In this document: one piece after another, positions 1 through 9,750 of the stretch | Position numbering within the stretch: the first letter of the stretch is position 1 | Layout: every line of letters starts with the position of its first letter | Assembly (NCBI RefSeq): GCF_014211975.1 | Contig: NZ_CP060084.1 | Span: forward strand, 4,599,001 to 4,663,000 | Direction of reading: 5' to 3' | DNA from: Teredinibacter haidensis | GTDB taxonomy: Bacteria; Pseudomonadota; Gammaproteobacteria; Pseudomonadales; Cellvibrionaceae | Length of the DNA: 64,000 nucleotides | Made by a program: the position numbers and the translations under genes | The notes under the pieces: model-generated | Database searches by the model: none | What the model was told of the DNA's origin: nothing | The model's input: the letters and a program-made list of their open reading frames with translations, nothing else

Positions 1-303
1 GGCTGTAAATTCACAGCTCTGGTTTGTTATAACGACTTGATGGCTGTTGGCGCCATGAATGCGCTTCAGGATGCGGGTATTCGTGTACCGGAAGATGTGT
101 CGGTGGTCGGTTTTGATAATCTCTACGTTGCCAGCGCGTGCCGTCCAACGCTGACGACTATGCACTATCCTGTCGAGGAAATGGGCAGCTATGCGGCGGA
201 GCTGGCAATCGACCTAAGCTCGGGTGAAAACAAGCTTACTACACGCACACACTTGTTTATGCCGACATTAAAAGAGCGGAATTCTGTTGCAGATTGTCCA
301 TAG
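1..303 (+). CDS. LacI-family transcriptional regulator, C-terminal part
   Basis: This is the last 100 codons of a gene that begins before the window; the frame is open from base 1 and stops at 301-303. The translation has the end of the periplasmic-binding-protein-like effector domain of LacI/GalR regulators: a CYNDLMAVGAMNAL stretch, then VPEDVSVVGFDN and a segment with LTTMHYPVEEMG, in the order and spacing usual for the family. Such proteins repress sugar-use genes until a sugar binds. The helix-turn-helix is outside the window, so the target and effector cannot be read. Confidence 0.93.
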   Translation, partial: GCKFTALVCYNDLMAVGAMNALQDAGIRVPEDVSVVGFDNLYVASACRPTLTTMHYPVEEMGSYAAELAIDLSSGENKLTTRTHLFMPTLKERNSVADCP

Positions 304-382
304 CACCGAATGTCAGTTTCCCTGAGCTTTCTATTCAGGCTACTATGGCGTTTTTACCGTAGCCCGAAATCATTACATCGAC

Positions 383-2101
383 ATGCAGCAAGCACTCTCC
401 AGCAAATTTCATAAACATTTTGTTCTCTTGGGTCTGCTTGCTCTGACTCTTCTCGCTGTTGTTGCCTTTTATCCGGGGGTTCAAGGCCCTTGGATGTTCG
501 ATGATAAACACAATATTGTCCATTTGCAGAACCTGCAGCCTGAGGAAATAGCGGCAAAACCTATATGGGATGGGGCCAAGGTCAACGATCAGTGGGGGAA
601 TCGAAGCGTTGCTCGTTTTACCTTTGCGTTGAATGTAGCCAGCTGTGGCCTGACTGCCAGCTGTTTTAAAGCTACTAATATTGCGTTGCATATCGCTACG
701 GCCATTGCCATCTACATCTTGGTGGTGCAGTTGCTCAGTATTCCAATCCGTCAGCGAATAAAGTTATCGGCTTCACAGAAAAAAGTGGTGGCTTTGATTT
801 GCGCTGCACTCTGGGCGTTGCACCCCATACAGGTGTCTACGGTACTTTACGCTGTCCAGCGAATGACAATATTGTCGGCATTATTTTCTGTGCTGGCGTT
901 GAATATCTACTGCCACTGGCGCTACTGCGCTTCGCGTACGCATCTATGGCTTGCACTGGTTGCCCTGCTTTGGGCCGCTGCGTTTCAGAGTAAAGAAAAT
1001 GCGGCAATTTTACCGCTGTTGATTTTGGCTATCGAAGTCTTTTTACCTTCGAAAGAGAACAGTGAGAAATTTAACCGTGGACAATTTTGGCTGTTTGTCT
1101 TTGGTCTTGCCGTTTGCGCTATTGTCGGGTTCTATCTTATTTCTCGCTACGATTTCTTTACGCAGTATCCCAATCGTGATTTTTCGCCTTGGGAACGGTT
1201 GCTAACACAAGCACGCATATTAATGCATTACCTTTGGTGGGTTTTTGGACCAGCAGCAGAGCACTACACACTCTTCCACGATGATATCTCCGTTTCGCGT
1301 GCTATCTTACAGCCGGTCAGCACATTGCTCTCGATTTCTTTTCTACTGGTGATCAGTGTATCGGTAGTAATACTCAGAAAAATTATCCCCTTGATCGCCT
1401 TTGGCTGGTTCTGGTTTCTCATAGGGCACAGCATTGAATCCAGTTTTTTAAATCTGGAACTGGTCTTTGAGCACAGAAATTATCTTCCGCTTATTGGCTT
1501 GGTTATCGCCTTGTGTTACTACGGGTTTTATTCTTTACAGCAGAAGCCCCATTTGTTGGTCGTCAGTTTTGCCGCCGTGATACTCTATTGTATGTCCGTA
1601 AGTTATGAGAAATCCCATCAGTGGCGATCGGATGGATCGATGCTGGTCTACGAAGCGCGACATCATCCAAAATCGGTAAGGTTGAATTACAAAGTAGCTT
1701 TTCTCTGGTTTCAACTCGCTGAAACATCAGGCATAAGCGCCGAGAAAAAACAGCACTATTTAATGCTTGCTCGCAATTCGATGACACTAGCCTTCAATAA
1801 TAGCGAGCGCCATGTTCATGGACTGGTGGGGCTTATTTGGCTGCAGGGCCAGGGCTATGGTGATACTGAGGCTGATTTCTGGAGCCCCCTGTTTCAACGT
1901 CTTGAGCACCAGCCGCCAACAGCTGATATTGCCAACCTTTTGAAGTTGTTAGCGGCGTGTTATCGCAATCAACAGTGTGTGTTTGAAAAATCTGCACTAT
2001 TAAAAGCGTATAACATCTATCTTACGCGGCCAATAAAAGATGCGAGCAGAATAAATGCCCGTAAAGAGATGGCAACACTTCTTTCGGTCGAAAAGCTTTA
2101 G
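383..2101 (+). CDS. GT-C-like polytopic membrane protein (TMTC/PglL-like)
   Basis: The 572-residue protein has an N-terminal membrane anchor and about ten further hydrophobic segments up to residue 400, then a soluble tail of about 170 residues. The first loop carries MFDDKHN, an acidic pair in the place where GT-C glycosyltransferases have their catalytic DD/DE, followed by NRSVARFTFALN and ALHPIQVSTVLYAVQR, typical of bacterial proteins related to eukaryotic TMTC. I infer a lipid-linked sugar transferase acting on the periplasmic side of the inner membrane; donor and acceptor are unknown. The tail may fold as helical repeats, but no clean TPR is visible. It lies 79 bases after the LacI-type gene and converges on the hybrid kinase, with 4 bases between the two stop codons. 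Confidence 0.7.
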   Translation: MQQALSSKFHKHFVLLGLLALTLLAVVAFYPGVQGPWMFDDKHNIVHLQNLQPEEIAAKPIWDGAKVNDQWGNRSVARFTFALNVASCGLTASCFKATNIALHIATAIAIYILVVQLLSIPIRQRIKLSASQKKVVALICAALWALHPIQVSTVLYAVQRMTILSALFSVLALNIYCHWRYCASRTHLWLALVALLWAAAFQSKENAAILPLLILAIEVFLPSKENSEKFNRGQFWLFVFGLAVCAIVGFYLISRYDFFTQYPNRDFSPWERLLTQARILMHYLWWVFGPAAEHYTLFHDDISVSRAILQPVSTLLSISFLLVISVSVVILRKIIPLIAFGWFWFLIGHSIESSFLNLELVFEHRNYLPLIGLVIALCYYGFYSLQQKPHLLVVSFAAVILYCMSVSYEKSHQWRSDGSMLVYEARHHPKSVRLNYKVAFLWFQLAETSGISAEKKQHYLMLARNSMTLAFNNSERHVHGLVGLIWLQGQGYGDTEADFWSPLFQRLEHQPPTADIANLLKLLAACYRNQQCVFEKSALLKAYNIYLTRPIKDASRINARKEMATLLSVEKL

Positions 2102-2105
2102 AGCT

Positions 2106-5100
2106 TTAGCTCGAAAGCAGTGCCATTTTTTCCTCAAGCTCGAGCCGAAACCGTTTCGCTTCTATCGGGTATTGGGAAAGCAGAGGCTTTAGCTGTTCAC
2201 TGTTGGCGTGCTCGCCGATCAGTAACTCTATCTCGCAGGAAAGTCGATAAAGAGTGTTTGCGCCAATATTGCCCGAGGTTCCTTTCAATGCATGGACATG
2301 GAACTCAAGTTGTTCTGTATCATTGGTTTGAAAGGCGTCTTCTATCTTTTGTAGCCGCGCATCAAGGCTCTCGCTAAACGAGTGGGTAATTTTACTGACG
2401 CGGTCGAGCCGATTCTTCAATTTGCCCATAATCAGCTTGGCATCAAATGCTAGGCTGGTGTCGACTGTCATCGCGGGGGCCACCTTTAATCTTGCTGTAG
2501 CGGTAGAGGCGGGGAGTTCGGAAATATTTTTGTCAGAAAAATAGGTCTTAATTATACTGTCGAAAGCGTCCTCATCAAAGGGCTTAGGAAGAACGTTATC
2601 CATTCCCGAGGAAAAAATACGCTTTCGGGTTTCGGGCAGTATATCGGCAGTCATAGCGACAATAGGTGTGACCTCTTTTCGGTTTTCTTTTTCCCAGTCT
2701 CGAATGTGCTGAACAGCGCTAAAGCCATCCATTTTTGGCATATGAATGTCCATTAAAACCAGTTTGTATTCTTGCTGCTTGAAACGTTCCACGCCCTCCA
2801 TTCCATCATCTGCGGTTATGGTTTCGATACCGTAATCGCTTAAAAATTCTTTCGCTACAATCTGATTAAATGTGACATCCTCGATCAATAGAACTTTGCC
2901 ACTAAAATTTAAGTGTTTTGGGCTGTTTGAAGCGTGACTTTCTTGTGAATCGTTAATGCTTTGGATTATATCGGAATGAGTCGGCCAGCAAAGGTTATCG
3001 AGTTGTTTTCTAATAATGGAGGCCGGTTGGGTGAGGGAAATAGGTAGGGAGTTTTCGATTGGTAAAGCTTCCGAGTGCGGAATATCAAAATCATAAATAA
3101 TGCCAGTTGGTAGGCCAATTTCGGTAGGGATAACTGAGTGTAACGATTTTCTTTTCAGTAAGTTTGATGAAATTAGAATCGACTGCCACTTTTTATCGGC
3201 AGGTATTGATGTATAGTCGATTGCATTACTTGTAGCGTTAATGCAATGCAAATGATACCCCCACTCTGTTAGTCGCATTTTGACAATGGAATCTAATCCG
3301 ATGGCAATTATATTGGCTTTTTGGTTCGCTGTTGGCAGGCAGACGAATTGTGTTAACGGTAGCGAGACCTTAAATGTTGAACCGGTATTGATTTTGCTGG
3401 AAACTGTAATTTCGCCGCCCATTAGCTCGACCAGCTTATGGGTAATAGATAATCCCAGGCCGCTACCACCGTATTGTCGAGTGATGGAATTATCGCTTTG
3501 AACAAAGGGATCAAATAGCTTGTTTAGGTTTTCGTCTCTGATACCTATGCCGGTATCTTCCACTGATATGCAGAGATTGTCGTTTGTACTAATGGTAAGC
3601 CTGCAGGTTATGCCTCCCGTGTCCGTAAATTTAACGGCATTACCAATCAGGTTAAGAATAACTTGCTTAAGGCGGGTGGGGTCGCCCTCCCAGGTGCCTT
3701 CACAAGTCAGAGGGAAATCAACAGCAAGAGAAATTGATTTTTCCTGGGTTTTAAATGAAAAAATATGTGCGATTTCCAGTATCAAAACTTCCAAGTCAAA
3801 TCCTGTTTTTTCCAAAGTCAGCTCATTTGCTTCTATCTTTGAAAAGTCCAAAATATCATTAATCAATTCGAGCAGAGTGTTGCCCGAGTTGTTGATCATT
3901 TTTAGGAGTTTTAATTGCTTTGTGTCGAGTACAGTTTTTTTAAGAATGTTGGATCCGCCAATAATTGAATTCAGCGGCGTGCGAATTTCATGACTCATTG
4001 TGGCCAAAAATACACTCTTGGCATGATTGGCGATTTCAGCCTGTTTGGCGAACTGATCAGACCGAACAATCTCGTTTTTGAGCGTTTCGTTTAGCTCTTC
4101 CGTGTCTTTTTGAACCTGCTGTATTTTTTTAGTTCGTGCCTGTATTCCCTGTTCCAATAAAGTATTTTGTTTCTCCATATAAGTTTGAGTTAGACGAATA
4201 TTTTTGATGATATAGAATGTCATCAAAAACGACAGAACAATAGTGGCGGCTACAACCAGTAGTAGCGTTGATCGCCAACTTTCTAATGTGTTCTGCCTGG
4301 ATAAAAAATGTTTTTTCAGACTTTCTATTTTTGAATTCTGTAGTTTGAAAAAATAGTGCAGTACCTCACCCGTAAGTTGACGCAAGTTTTTATGGTCGAT
4401 CTGAAGATTGATCAGTTCATTATTTTCTCCTCCGGTTAAGCCCGCGAAAGAGAGCATAACGTGCTTTTCTGTAATGCGCTTTGTTTGACCGATCCATTGT
4501 TGGATCAGCTCATTTAGGGCAGGTATGTTTATATGGGCGAAATTGGACGATGTCAGGATATCGCTGATCAAGTTAAGTCGTTCGCTGATCTGTTTTGTTC
4601 TGGCATGAGTTGCACTGGTATTGTGTGCCTCCTCAAGGTCGTAGGATTGCAAACCAACGATGATAATGTCTGAAATTAGCTCGGGAATAATGGTGATGGT
4701 ATGGATTGTGGTATTAATCGTTTCGCTGGAGTCTTCAGGATCGGAGCTGAATAGCAGGTTACCTGCCGCGTTATAAAAAGATTTTCGGGCATTTTCCATT
4801 ACCGTCCTATTTTTTGTGCCTGGCGGTTGGGTTTCGCCTCGATCTACAGGTGCGGTCAGAGTGTTATATCTGAGCCGCCAGCTTTCGTTGAACTCAGGCA
4901 GGTGTTGTTGCGCAAATTGTTCAAACGTTTCGGAATTTAACGTAATGTCCTGAAGCTTCTGGTCAAATTCGTTATCGATAAGATTGTGGTTAAACAGCGG
5001 GTTGACATCGGTGCTATCGATAGCATTGGCTATCAGCAGGGCTTTCAGCACATCAACCTGGCGGTTGACCTGCTGTAGATCCTTGTCCGTTTGCGACACG

Positions 5101-5228
5101 TTTAAATAAACCAAGAAAACCAATGGAATAACCAACAACAAAGCTATAACCAGTAAGCGTAAGCTAACCTGGCGAAAGCTAAACTGCTGAAAATCGTGGG
5201 CTTTTTCCATAAATAAGTGGCTGCTCAT
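2106..5228 (-). CDS. Hybrid histidine kinase (HisKA-HATPase-REC-Hpt)
   Basis: This 1040-residue inner-membrane sensor has a membrane segment at about 22-42, a periplasmic sensor region of about 280 residues, and a second membrane segment at about 321-342. A coiled coil follows, then HisKA with phospho-acceptor His413 in MSHEIRTPLNS, an HATPase domain with N and G boxes, a receiver with Asp827 in LMDIHMPKMDG, and a C-terminal Hpt with His979 in HALKGTSGN. All phosphorelay residues are present, so an internal His-Asp-His relay is expected. No output regulator lies beside it. It is divergent from a TonB receptor plus YfiR-like pair across a 160-base gap, which suggests that these outer-membrane and periplasmic proteins feed its sensor. 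The ligand cannot be read. Confidence 0.93.
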   Translation of the reverse strand: MSSHLFMEKAHDFQQFSFRQVSLRLLVIALLLVIPLVFLVYLNVSQTDKDLQQVNRQVDVLKALLIANAIDSTDVNPLFNHNLIDNEFDQKLQDITLNSETFEQFAQQHLPEFNESWRLRYNTLTAPVDRGETQPPGTKNRTVMENARKSFYNAAGNLLFSSDPEDSSETINTTIHTITIIPELISDIIIVGLQSYDLEEAHNTSATHARTKQISERLNLISDILTSSNFAHINIPALNELIQQWIGQTKRITEKHVMLSFAGLTGGENNELINLQIDHKNLRQLTGEVLHYFFKLQNSKIESLKKHFLSRQNTLESWRSTLLLVVAATIVLSFLMTFYIIKNIRLTQTYMEKQNTLLEQGIQARTKKIQQVQKDTEELNETLKNEIVRSDQFAKQAEIANHAKSVFLATMSHEIRTPLNSIIGGSNILKKTVLDTKQLKLLKMINNSGNTLLELINDILDFSKIEANELTLEKTGFDLEVLILEIAHIFSFKTQEKSISLAVDFPLTCEGTWEGDPTRLKQVILNLIGNAVKFTDTGGITCRLTISTNDNLCISVEDTGIGIRDENLNKLFDPFVQSDNSITRQYGGSGLGLSITHKLVELMGGEITVSSKINTGSTFKVSLPLTQFVCLPTANQKANIIAIGLDSIVKMRLTEWGYHLHCINATSNAIDYTSIPADKKWQSILISSNLLKRKSLHSVIPTEIGLPTGIIYDFDIPHSEALPIENSLPISLTQPASIIRKQLDNLCWPTHSDIIQSINDSQESHASNSPKHLNFSGKVLLIEDVTFNQIVAKEFLSDYGIETITADDGMEGVERFKQQEYKLVLMDIHMPKMDGFSAVQHIRDWEKENRKEVTPIVAMTADILPETRKRIFSSGMDNVLPKPFDEDAFDSIIKTYFSDKNISELPASTATARLKVAPAMTVDTSLAFDAKLIMGKLKNRLDRVSKITHSFSESLDARLQKIEDAFQTNDTEQLEFHVHALKGTSGNIGANTLYRLSCEIELLIGEHANSEQLKPLLSQYPIEAKRFRLELEEKMALLSS

Positions 5229-5388
5229 GCTGCTGGTGAATCTAAGATGAGTTTAATTCAATATATATCGTGGGGGTTCTGCGATCGATTCTGGCAACTG
5301 TTCAGATACGCTCTAAACTTAAGAATAGATCAAAAGTAATCCCGGCTCCCGTTCAATTCAGCGCATCCTCGAGATCAATAGTCTATTC

Positions 5389-7812
5389 ATGGTTAATTCT
5401 TTCAATACTTGCTGTGCCTTTGTTTCCGGGTGTTCTCGCTGGATCGTTGCCTATGTGGTTTTTATTATCCTGCCGCAAGCGGTTAATGCAGATACAGAAA
5501 ATACAAATGCATCGGCTACTGGTGATGAGCAAGGCAGTTCGCTGCAGCAGATGGAGCTGCAGGATTTACTACAGCAGCACTCACAGGTTTATCGTCAATC
5601 GGTCACGGCTTCGTCGGTTAGTGAAAGTTTGCGAGATGCGCCAGCGGCGCTGGTCGTGATAGACCGGGGGGATATTCGCCGCAGAGGTTACGACAGTCTA
5701 GACGATATACTGCAGGACCTTCCGGGCTTTGACACCATTACCACCAATGGCACCGAGCACGTAGTGACTTATCAGCGTGGCTATCGAACACCCTGGACGC
5801 AGCGGACTCTTTTTCTTATCAACGGAAAAGTTGATAACAATATGTGGATGCATGGCGCGACTTTTTCACGTCAGTATCCCATGCAGCAAATAGAGCGTGT
5901 CGAGGTACTCTACGGGCCGAGCGGTGCAGTATACGGCCCCAATGCGTTTTTAGGTGTCGTGAATATTATTACCCGCAATGTTGATGATTTACTTGATGGC
6001 GAAAACACGGTGGAGCTTAGCGTGTCGGGGGGTAGTTTTAACACTCGAGCCCTGGAGCTTTCGCTGTTGGGTAAAAGGGAGGAGTTTGGTTACAGTTTTG
6101 GCGCACGAATATTCAAGAGCGATGAGGCCGATCTTTCTGACTATAGCGATTGGGGTTACAGTCGATCGGAGCTATTGCAAGACAGCGCATACTGGGGGGC
6201 GGGAATCGGTGAGGGAGAAGACCCGGCTGTCCCTGGATTTGTTAGCCCTGCGGGTGATTTAAATGTTGATGGTAAGGTGTCAGCCCGCGAGCGGATTAAT
6301 GGTGAAGTGCTAGGCCAATACGCGGACCCAAGCAAAAACACGGGCTTGTTGGGCGAATTATACTGGAAAAACTGGACCCTGGGCGTTATCAGCTGGGAAA
6401 CGGACGAGTCCTATGGGCCCTATTACTCTTTTGTCGATGCGCAGCCCTCAGCCAACTGGTTTCATAAGTCCAATCAGCTTTACCTGAATAATCATTATGT
6501 GATTAAAGACGGTATATCGCTTTCCAGCGAAGGGGTTTACCGGGAAAACAGTACGGGCGGTGATTGGGTCGAATCCTTCGGCACCAACCTCAGTATTTCC
6601 GATTGGCTCTCCAGCAACAGCGCATGGCGTTTCGAGCAGCAGTTAAATATTCAATACTCACCGCGACTGCGACTGACTACAGGTATTAAATACGAGCGTA
6701 AAGCGCTAACCAAGAGCTATATGATTTGTAACTACTGGGAGGGGTCAGGCTTTTGCCCCGCTCAGGGTGAGCGTTCCACTAATGGGCTGACATCAGATGG
6801 TTCCGGTGTGATATTGGCCAGTGAGGTCAGCTCGGCCAATCCTATGCAATTACCACCAAGCCTGGATGATAATATTCCCGATTTTAATATCGAGGATACT
6901 AGCGATAAGGGCATGTTTGTTCAGGCAATATACGCGATAGATAAATGGCGCTTTAACGGCGGCATTCGTTGGGATAAAAACAGCGTATACGGCAGTGAAG
7001 TGAATCCGCGCGGCGCTGCCATCTATCATTGGAATAAAAGCACCACTCTAAAGTTGGTTTACGGAGAAGCTTTCCAGGAACCCTCGCCCAAAGACTTGTA
7101 CGGCAGCTGGACCGGCAGAGATTCAAACGCCGATCTAAAATCGGAAAAAGTTCGTACACTGGAATTTATAGGTATCCATCAGGCGGGAAAGCTTCTGTTT
7201 GACACATCACTCTATTACAGTCGATACCAAAATGTGATCACCAGCTCTGCAAATGTTGGTGGGCGTGATATTTTTGGCTTGGAGACCAGAACCCAATATC
7301 GTATGGATAACTTTATTCCGGGCTCCAGCGATATTACGGGGAATTTGTTTTATGCCTACACGCGCGCAATGGCCGAAAGACAGTATGAAAATAGCTTGGA
7401 TCAGTGGGTGGATCAGCAAGGTATACAGGGTGATATCGCGCCCCATAAAATCAATTTTCTGGTTAATATCCCCATTAAAGAACGCTGGAACTTCAATTTT
7501 CGTGCGAACTGGTTTTGTGAAAGGGAGCTGTTTTCCGAAAACCCGCTTCGTGCAGATAGCAATGCTGACCGCGAGCACAATAGAAAGGCGAAGTCGTATA
7601 CGCGCTTTGACGCCAATTTGCTGTACAGTGCCGGCCGTTTTTCTGCTGGCTTTAAAATTGAAAACTTATTTTCTGAAGAGTACTTGCTTCCCGGTGTTGA
7701 AGGGGCGGGTAGTGGGGACGATTTTAGTGTTGATAGCGACGGTTTTCAGAACTCATTGATACCGCAAGTGAAATCCAGAATATATACCTTAACTGTGAGT
7801 GTGCAGCTATGA
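5389..7812 (+). CDS. TonB-dependent receptor of a receptor/YfiR/kinase cluster
   Basis: The protein has 807 residues: a signal peptide ending near NADTE, a plug domain from about 65 to 200 (SVSESLRDAPAALVVIDRGDI, then IERVEVLYGPSGAVYGPNAFLGVVNIITR), and a 22-strand-type barrel ending in VSVQL. It would import or sense a ligand at the outer membrane using TonB energy. An extracellular-loop candidate at residues 290-301 reads as an EF-hand or dockerin-like calcium loop (D-x-N-x-D-G-x-V-x-x-x-E), which is unusual for this family. Its stop overlaps the start of the YfiR-like gene, and the hybrid kinase is divergent, so a surface-signalling role is at least as likely as nutrient uptake. No clear Shine-Dalgarno precedes the chosen ATG, and the start could shift by a few codons. 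Confidence 0.92.
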   Translation: MVNSFNTCCAFVSGCSRWIVAYVVFIILPQAVNADTENTNASATGDEQGSSLQQMELQDLLQQHSQVYRQSVTASSVSESLRDAPAALVVIDRGDIRRRGYDSLDDILQDLPGFDTITTNGTEHVVTYQRGYRTPWTQRTLFLINGKVDNNMWMHGATFSRQYPMQQIERVEVLYGPSGAVYGPNAFLGVVNIITRNVDDLLDGENTVELSVSGGSFNTRALELSLLGKREEFGYSFGARIFKSDEADLSDYSDWGYSRSELLQDSAYWGAGIGEGEDPAVPGFVSPAGDLNVDGKVSARERINGEVLGQYADPSKNTGLLGELYWKNWTLGVISWETDESYGPYYSFVDAQPSANWFHKSNQLYLNNHYVIKDGISLSSEGVYRENSTGGDWVESFGTNLSISDWLSSNSAWRFEQQLNIQYSPRLRLTTGIKYERKALTKSYMICNYWEGSGFCPAQGERSTNGLTSDGSGVILASEVSSANPMQLPPSLDDNIPDFNIEDTSDKGMFVQAIYAIDKWRFNGGIRWDKNSVYGSEVNPRGAAIYHWNKSTTLKLVYGEAFQEPSPKDLYGSWTGRDSNADLKSEKVRTLEFIGIHQAGKLLFDTSLYYSRYQNVITSSANVGGRDIFGLETRTQYRMDNFIPGSSDITGNLFYAYTRAMAERQYENSLDQWVDQQGIQGDIAPHKINFLVNIPIKERWNFNFRANWFCERELFSENPLRADSNADREHNRKAKSYTRFDANLLYSAGRFSAGFKIENLFSEEYLLPGVEGAGSGDDFSVDSDGFQNSLIPQVKSRIYTLTVSVQL

Positions 7813-8336
7813 ACACAAGCAGTAAGCGGTATGCGCTTCAATGGCTAAAAATTTTGCTGATGTTTGGGGCGTGCATTGGCAGCTTGAATGTTTACAGTAA
7901 AACACTGCCGGCTCCCCTAATGGCGGCACTGCTGGTAAAAGTGGCAAGCTTTGAACGACAAACGAGTAGTAAACAAAATATCGTTATACAGGTTATTAAT
8001 GATGACCACCTGGCAAAACAGTTGCAAACCTATATTGGCCAATCGATAGGGCAGGGCAAGATCATTGAAATCGTCAGCCGAAGCCAGGCAATTACAGAAA
8101 CAACGGATATTGTTTTCGTGGGTAGAACATCGCGCTTGATCGATTTACTGGCTGAAACAAGAAAGAAAAATATATTAACCTTTACGGGGCATAAAACGTT
8201 GGCCTACGAAGGGGTTATTGTTGGCCTGTTTGACAATGAAGGTGTGCCGGGAATTCTATTAAATCTCATCAGTTCGCGTGAAAGCGGTCTGAGATGGGAA
8301 ACAGATATTCTTGATTTTGTAACGCTTATTGAATAG
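7809..8336 (+). CDS. YfiR/HmsC-like periplasmic protein (DUF4154)
   Basis: This 175-residue protein has an N-terminal export signal (hydrophobic stretch, cleavage near VYSKT). The rest resembles the YfiR family: a short fold with an early VASFERQ segment, IVIQVINDDHLAKQLQTYI, then TDIVFVGRTSRLIDLLAETR and a final glycine-rich block. In Pseudomonas, YfiR is a periplasmic brake on the cyclic-di-GMP enzyme YfiN. Here there is no YfiN neighbour; the gene instead overlaps the TonB receptor by four bases (ATGA) and faces a hybrid kinase. I infer that it relays receptor or periplasmic redox state to that kinase. The paired cysteines that form disulphides in P. aeruginosa YfiR are not seen. Confidence 0.78.
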   Translation: MNTSSKRYALQWLKILLMFGACIGSLNVYSKTLPAPLMAALLVKVASFERQTSSKQNIVIQVINDDHLAKQLQTYIGQSIGQGKIIEIVSRSQAITETTDIVFVGRTSRLIDLLAETRKKNILTFTGHKTLAYEGVIVGLFDNEGVPGILLNLISSRESGLRWETDILDFVTLIE

Positions 8337-8436
8337 TTTCCTCCTGCAACTGATAGCTTAGAGAGCGTAATGTGCACCACCTTCTTTCTTGTGATGCACA
8401 TCTGTATTCCAATTTTTGGTCGAGTAGCTAAGCGAC

Positions 8437-9678
8437 CTATAGTACCCGCTGTGCCATCCAATAGCTCAACCAGTAGCCCACCGAATAGGCAGTGAGCAGA
8501 TAGCCAGCCATGGAAAGGTATGAGAAAAACGTCAGCTCCTTTACCTTACTCATGGCGATAATCCCTGCGGCGGAACCAATGATCAATACTGAACCGCCCA
8601 CGCCGGTGGCATAAGTAACCGATAGCCAGCCGGCCAGATCCATCTCAACATTGGCTTTTAGCAGGGCAGCAGTTAATGGAACGTTGTCTAGCAAAGCAGA
8701 CATCAAACCCAGAATATAATTAGCGTAGGGCGTTTCCATTACATCGTAAATCTGGGTCAGATGGCTGAGTACACCAATCTCTTTCAGCATTCCAACAATT
8801 AACAGTACACCGAGGAAGAACAGCAGCGTATCGAACTCGATTTCGCGAATATAGTTGAGCATATTGCGGTTTGTTTTTTTGCGGAACAAATACTGCGCTA
8901 CTAAAAACATGCAGCTAAGGCCAAACAAAAAGGTCAGAACGGGAGGAATGTGGAAAAAAGCGTTCAACAAGAGGGTGGCAAGAATTGTCGCCAGAAAGAT
9001 AAGGGCAATGGCGATATCGGTACGCTCAATGGGCTGTATCTCTGTATCGAATACAATACGGCCGCGCATACGAATCGACAATAATCCGCCCAGAACCAGT
9101 ACCGCACATAGAGATGGCGCTATAAGCAATAGCAGATCGGGAATCGTGACCTTACCGGCTAAAAAGATCATCAGCGTGGTGACGTCACCCGTAATCAGAG
9201 AAACACCACCGCTGTTTACTGCAAACACGGTGAGGGTTGCATACTTCAACCGCTTGCGGGGCTGTACCTTCAAACTGGTAATGACCGCAAGAGCCACCAA
9301 TGTAGCGGTTACGTTGTCCGCGAAGGATGAAAACAAAAATGCAAAACCACCCAAAAGCAACATTAAAGTGCGTTCGTGTAGCTCGCGCGGCAGTATGCGC
9401 TGAACCACAGCATTTACGAAGCCCTTGCTGTTGAGGTAGGCGACAAAGGTCATTGCCGACATTAGGAACAGCCAGAGTATGGCAATTTCCAGCAGGTTTT
9501 CGTTTAGTTGCTCGGTAACTGTCTGGGCGCCAGATCCGTGCAGGGGAAACAGGTAAGCGAGCAGCCAGCAAAGGGTGCCAATAAACAGGGTGGATTTGGC
9601 TTTGTTAATATGGATAAGGTCTTCAAACACCACCAATAAAAAAGCCGCGACAGCCAAAAGCCCAATAACATAGGTCAT
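8437..9678 (-). CDS. nhaD: NhaD-type Na+/H+ antiporter
   Basis: The 413-residue inner-membrane protein has about ten to twelve hydrophobic segments. It carries features of the NhaD branch of the ion transporter superfamily: FSSFADNVTATLVALAVI and VNSGGVSLITGDVTTLMIFLAG in the first half, LGLMSALLDNVPLTAALL and GVGGSVLIIGSAAG in the second. These paired half-repeats hold the polar residues used for Na+ exchange against protons. NhaD proteins give salt and alkali tolerance in marine and halophilic bacteria. It is a single-gene unit: a decayed gene lies upstream, and the YfiR-like gene converges on it. A 7-bp inverted repeat at 8370-8401 lies between the convergent stops, but without a T-run. 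Confidence 0.9.
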   Translation of the reverse strand: MTYVIGLLAVAAFLLVVFEDLIHINKAKSTLFIGTLCWLLAYLFPLHGSGAQTVTEQLNENLLEIAILWLFLMSAMTFVAYLNSKGFVNAVVQRILPRELHERTLMLLLGGFAFLFSSFADNVTATLVALAVITSLKVQPRKRLKYATLTVFAVNSGGVSLITGDVTTLMIFLAGKVTIPDLLLLIAPSLCAVLVLGGLLSIRMRGRIVFDTEIQPIERTDIAIALIFLATILATLLLNAFFHIPPVLTFLFGLSCMFLVAQYLFRKKTNRNMLNYIREIEFDTLLFFLGVLLIVGMLKEIGVLSHLTQIYDVMETPYANYILGLMSALLDNVPLTAALLKANVEMDLAGWLSVTYATGVGGSVLIIGSAAGIIAMSKVKELTFFSYLSMAGYLLTAYSVGYWLSYWMAQRVL

Positions 9679-9750
9679 ACATCACCCAGGGGAAAGAGTT
9701 GCGAGAGGGCGCGGATTTTAGCGCTAAGGGAGGCAGCTGCCAAATAAATT

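Noticed and set aside
8370..8401. Terminator hairpin between the YfiR-like gene and nhaD
   Set aside because: The arms ATGTGCA/TGCACAT pair, but the loop is long and no T-run follows on either strand.
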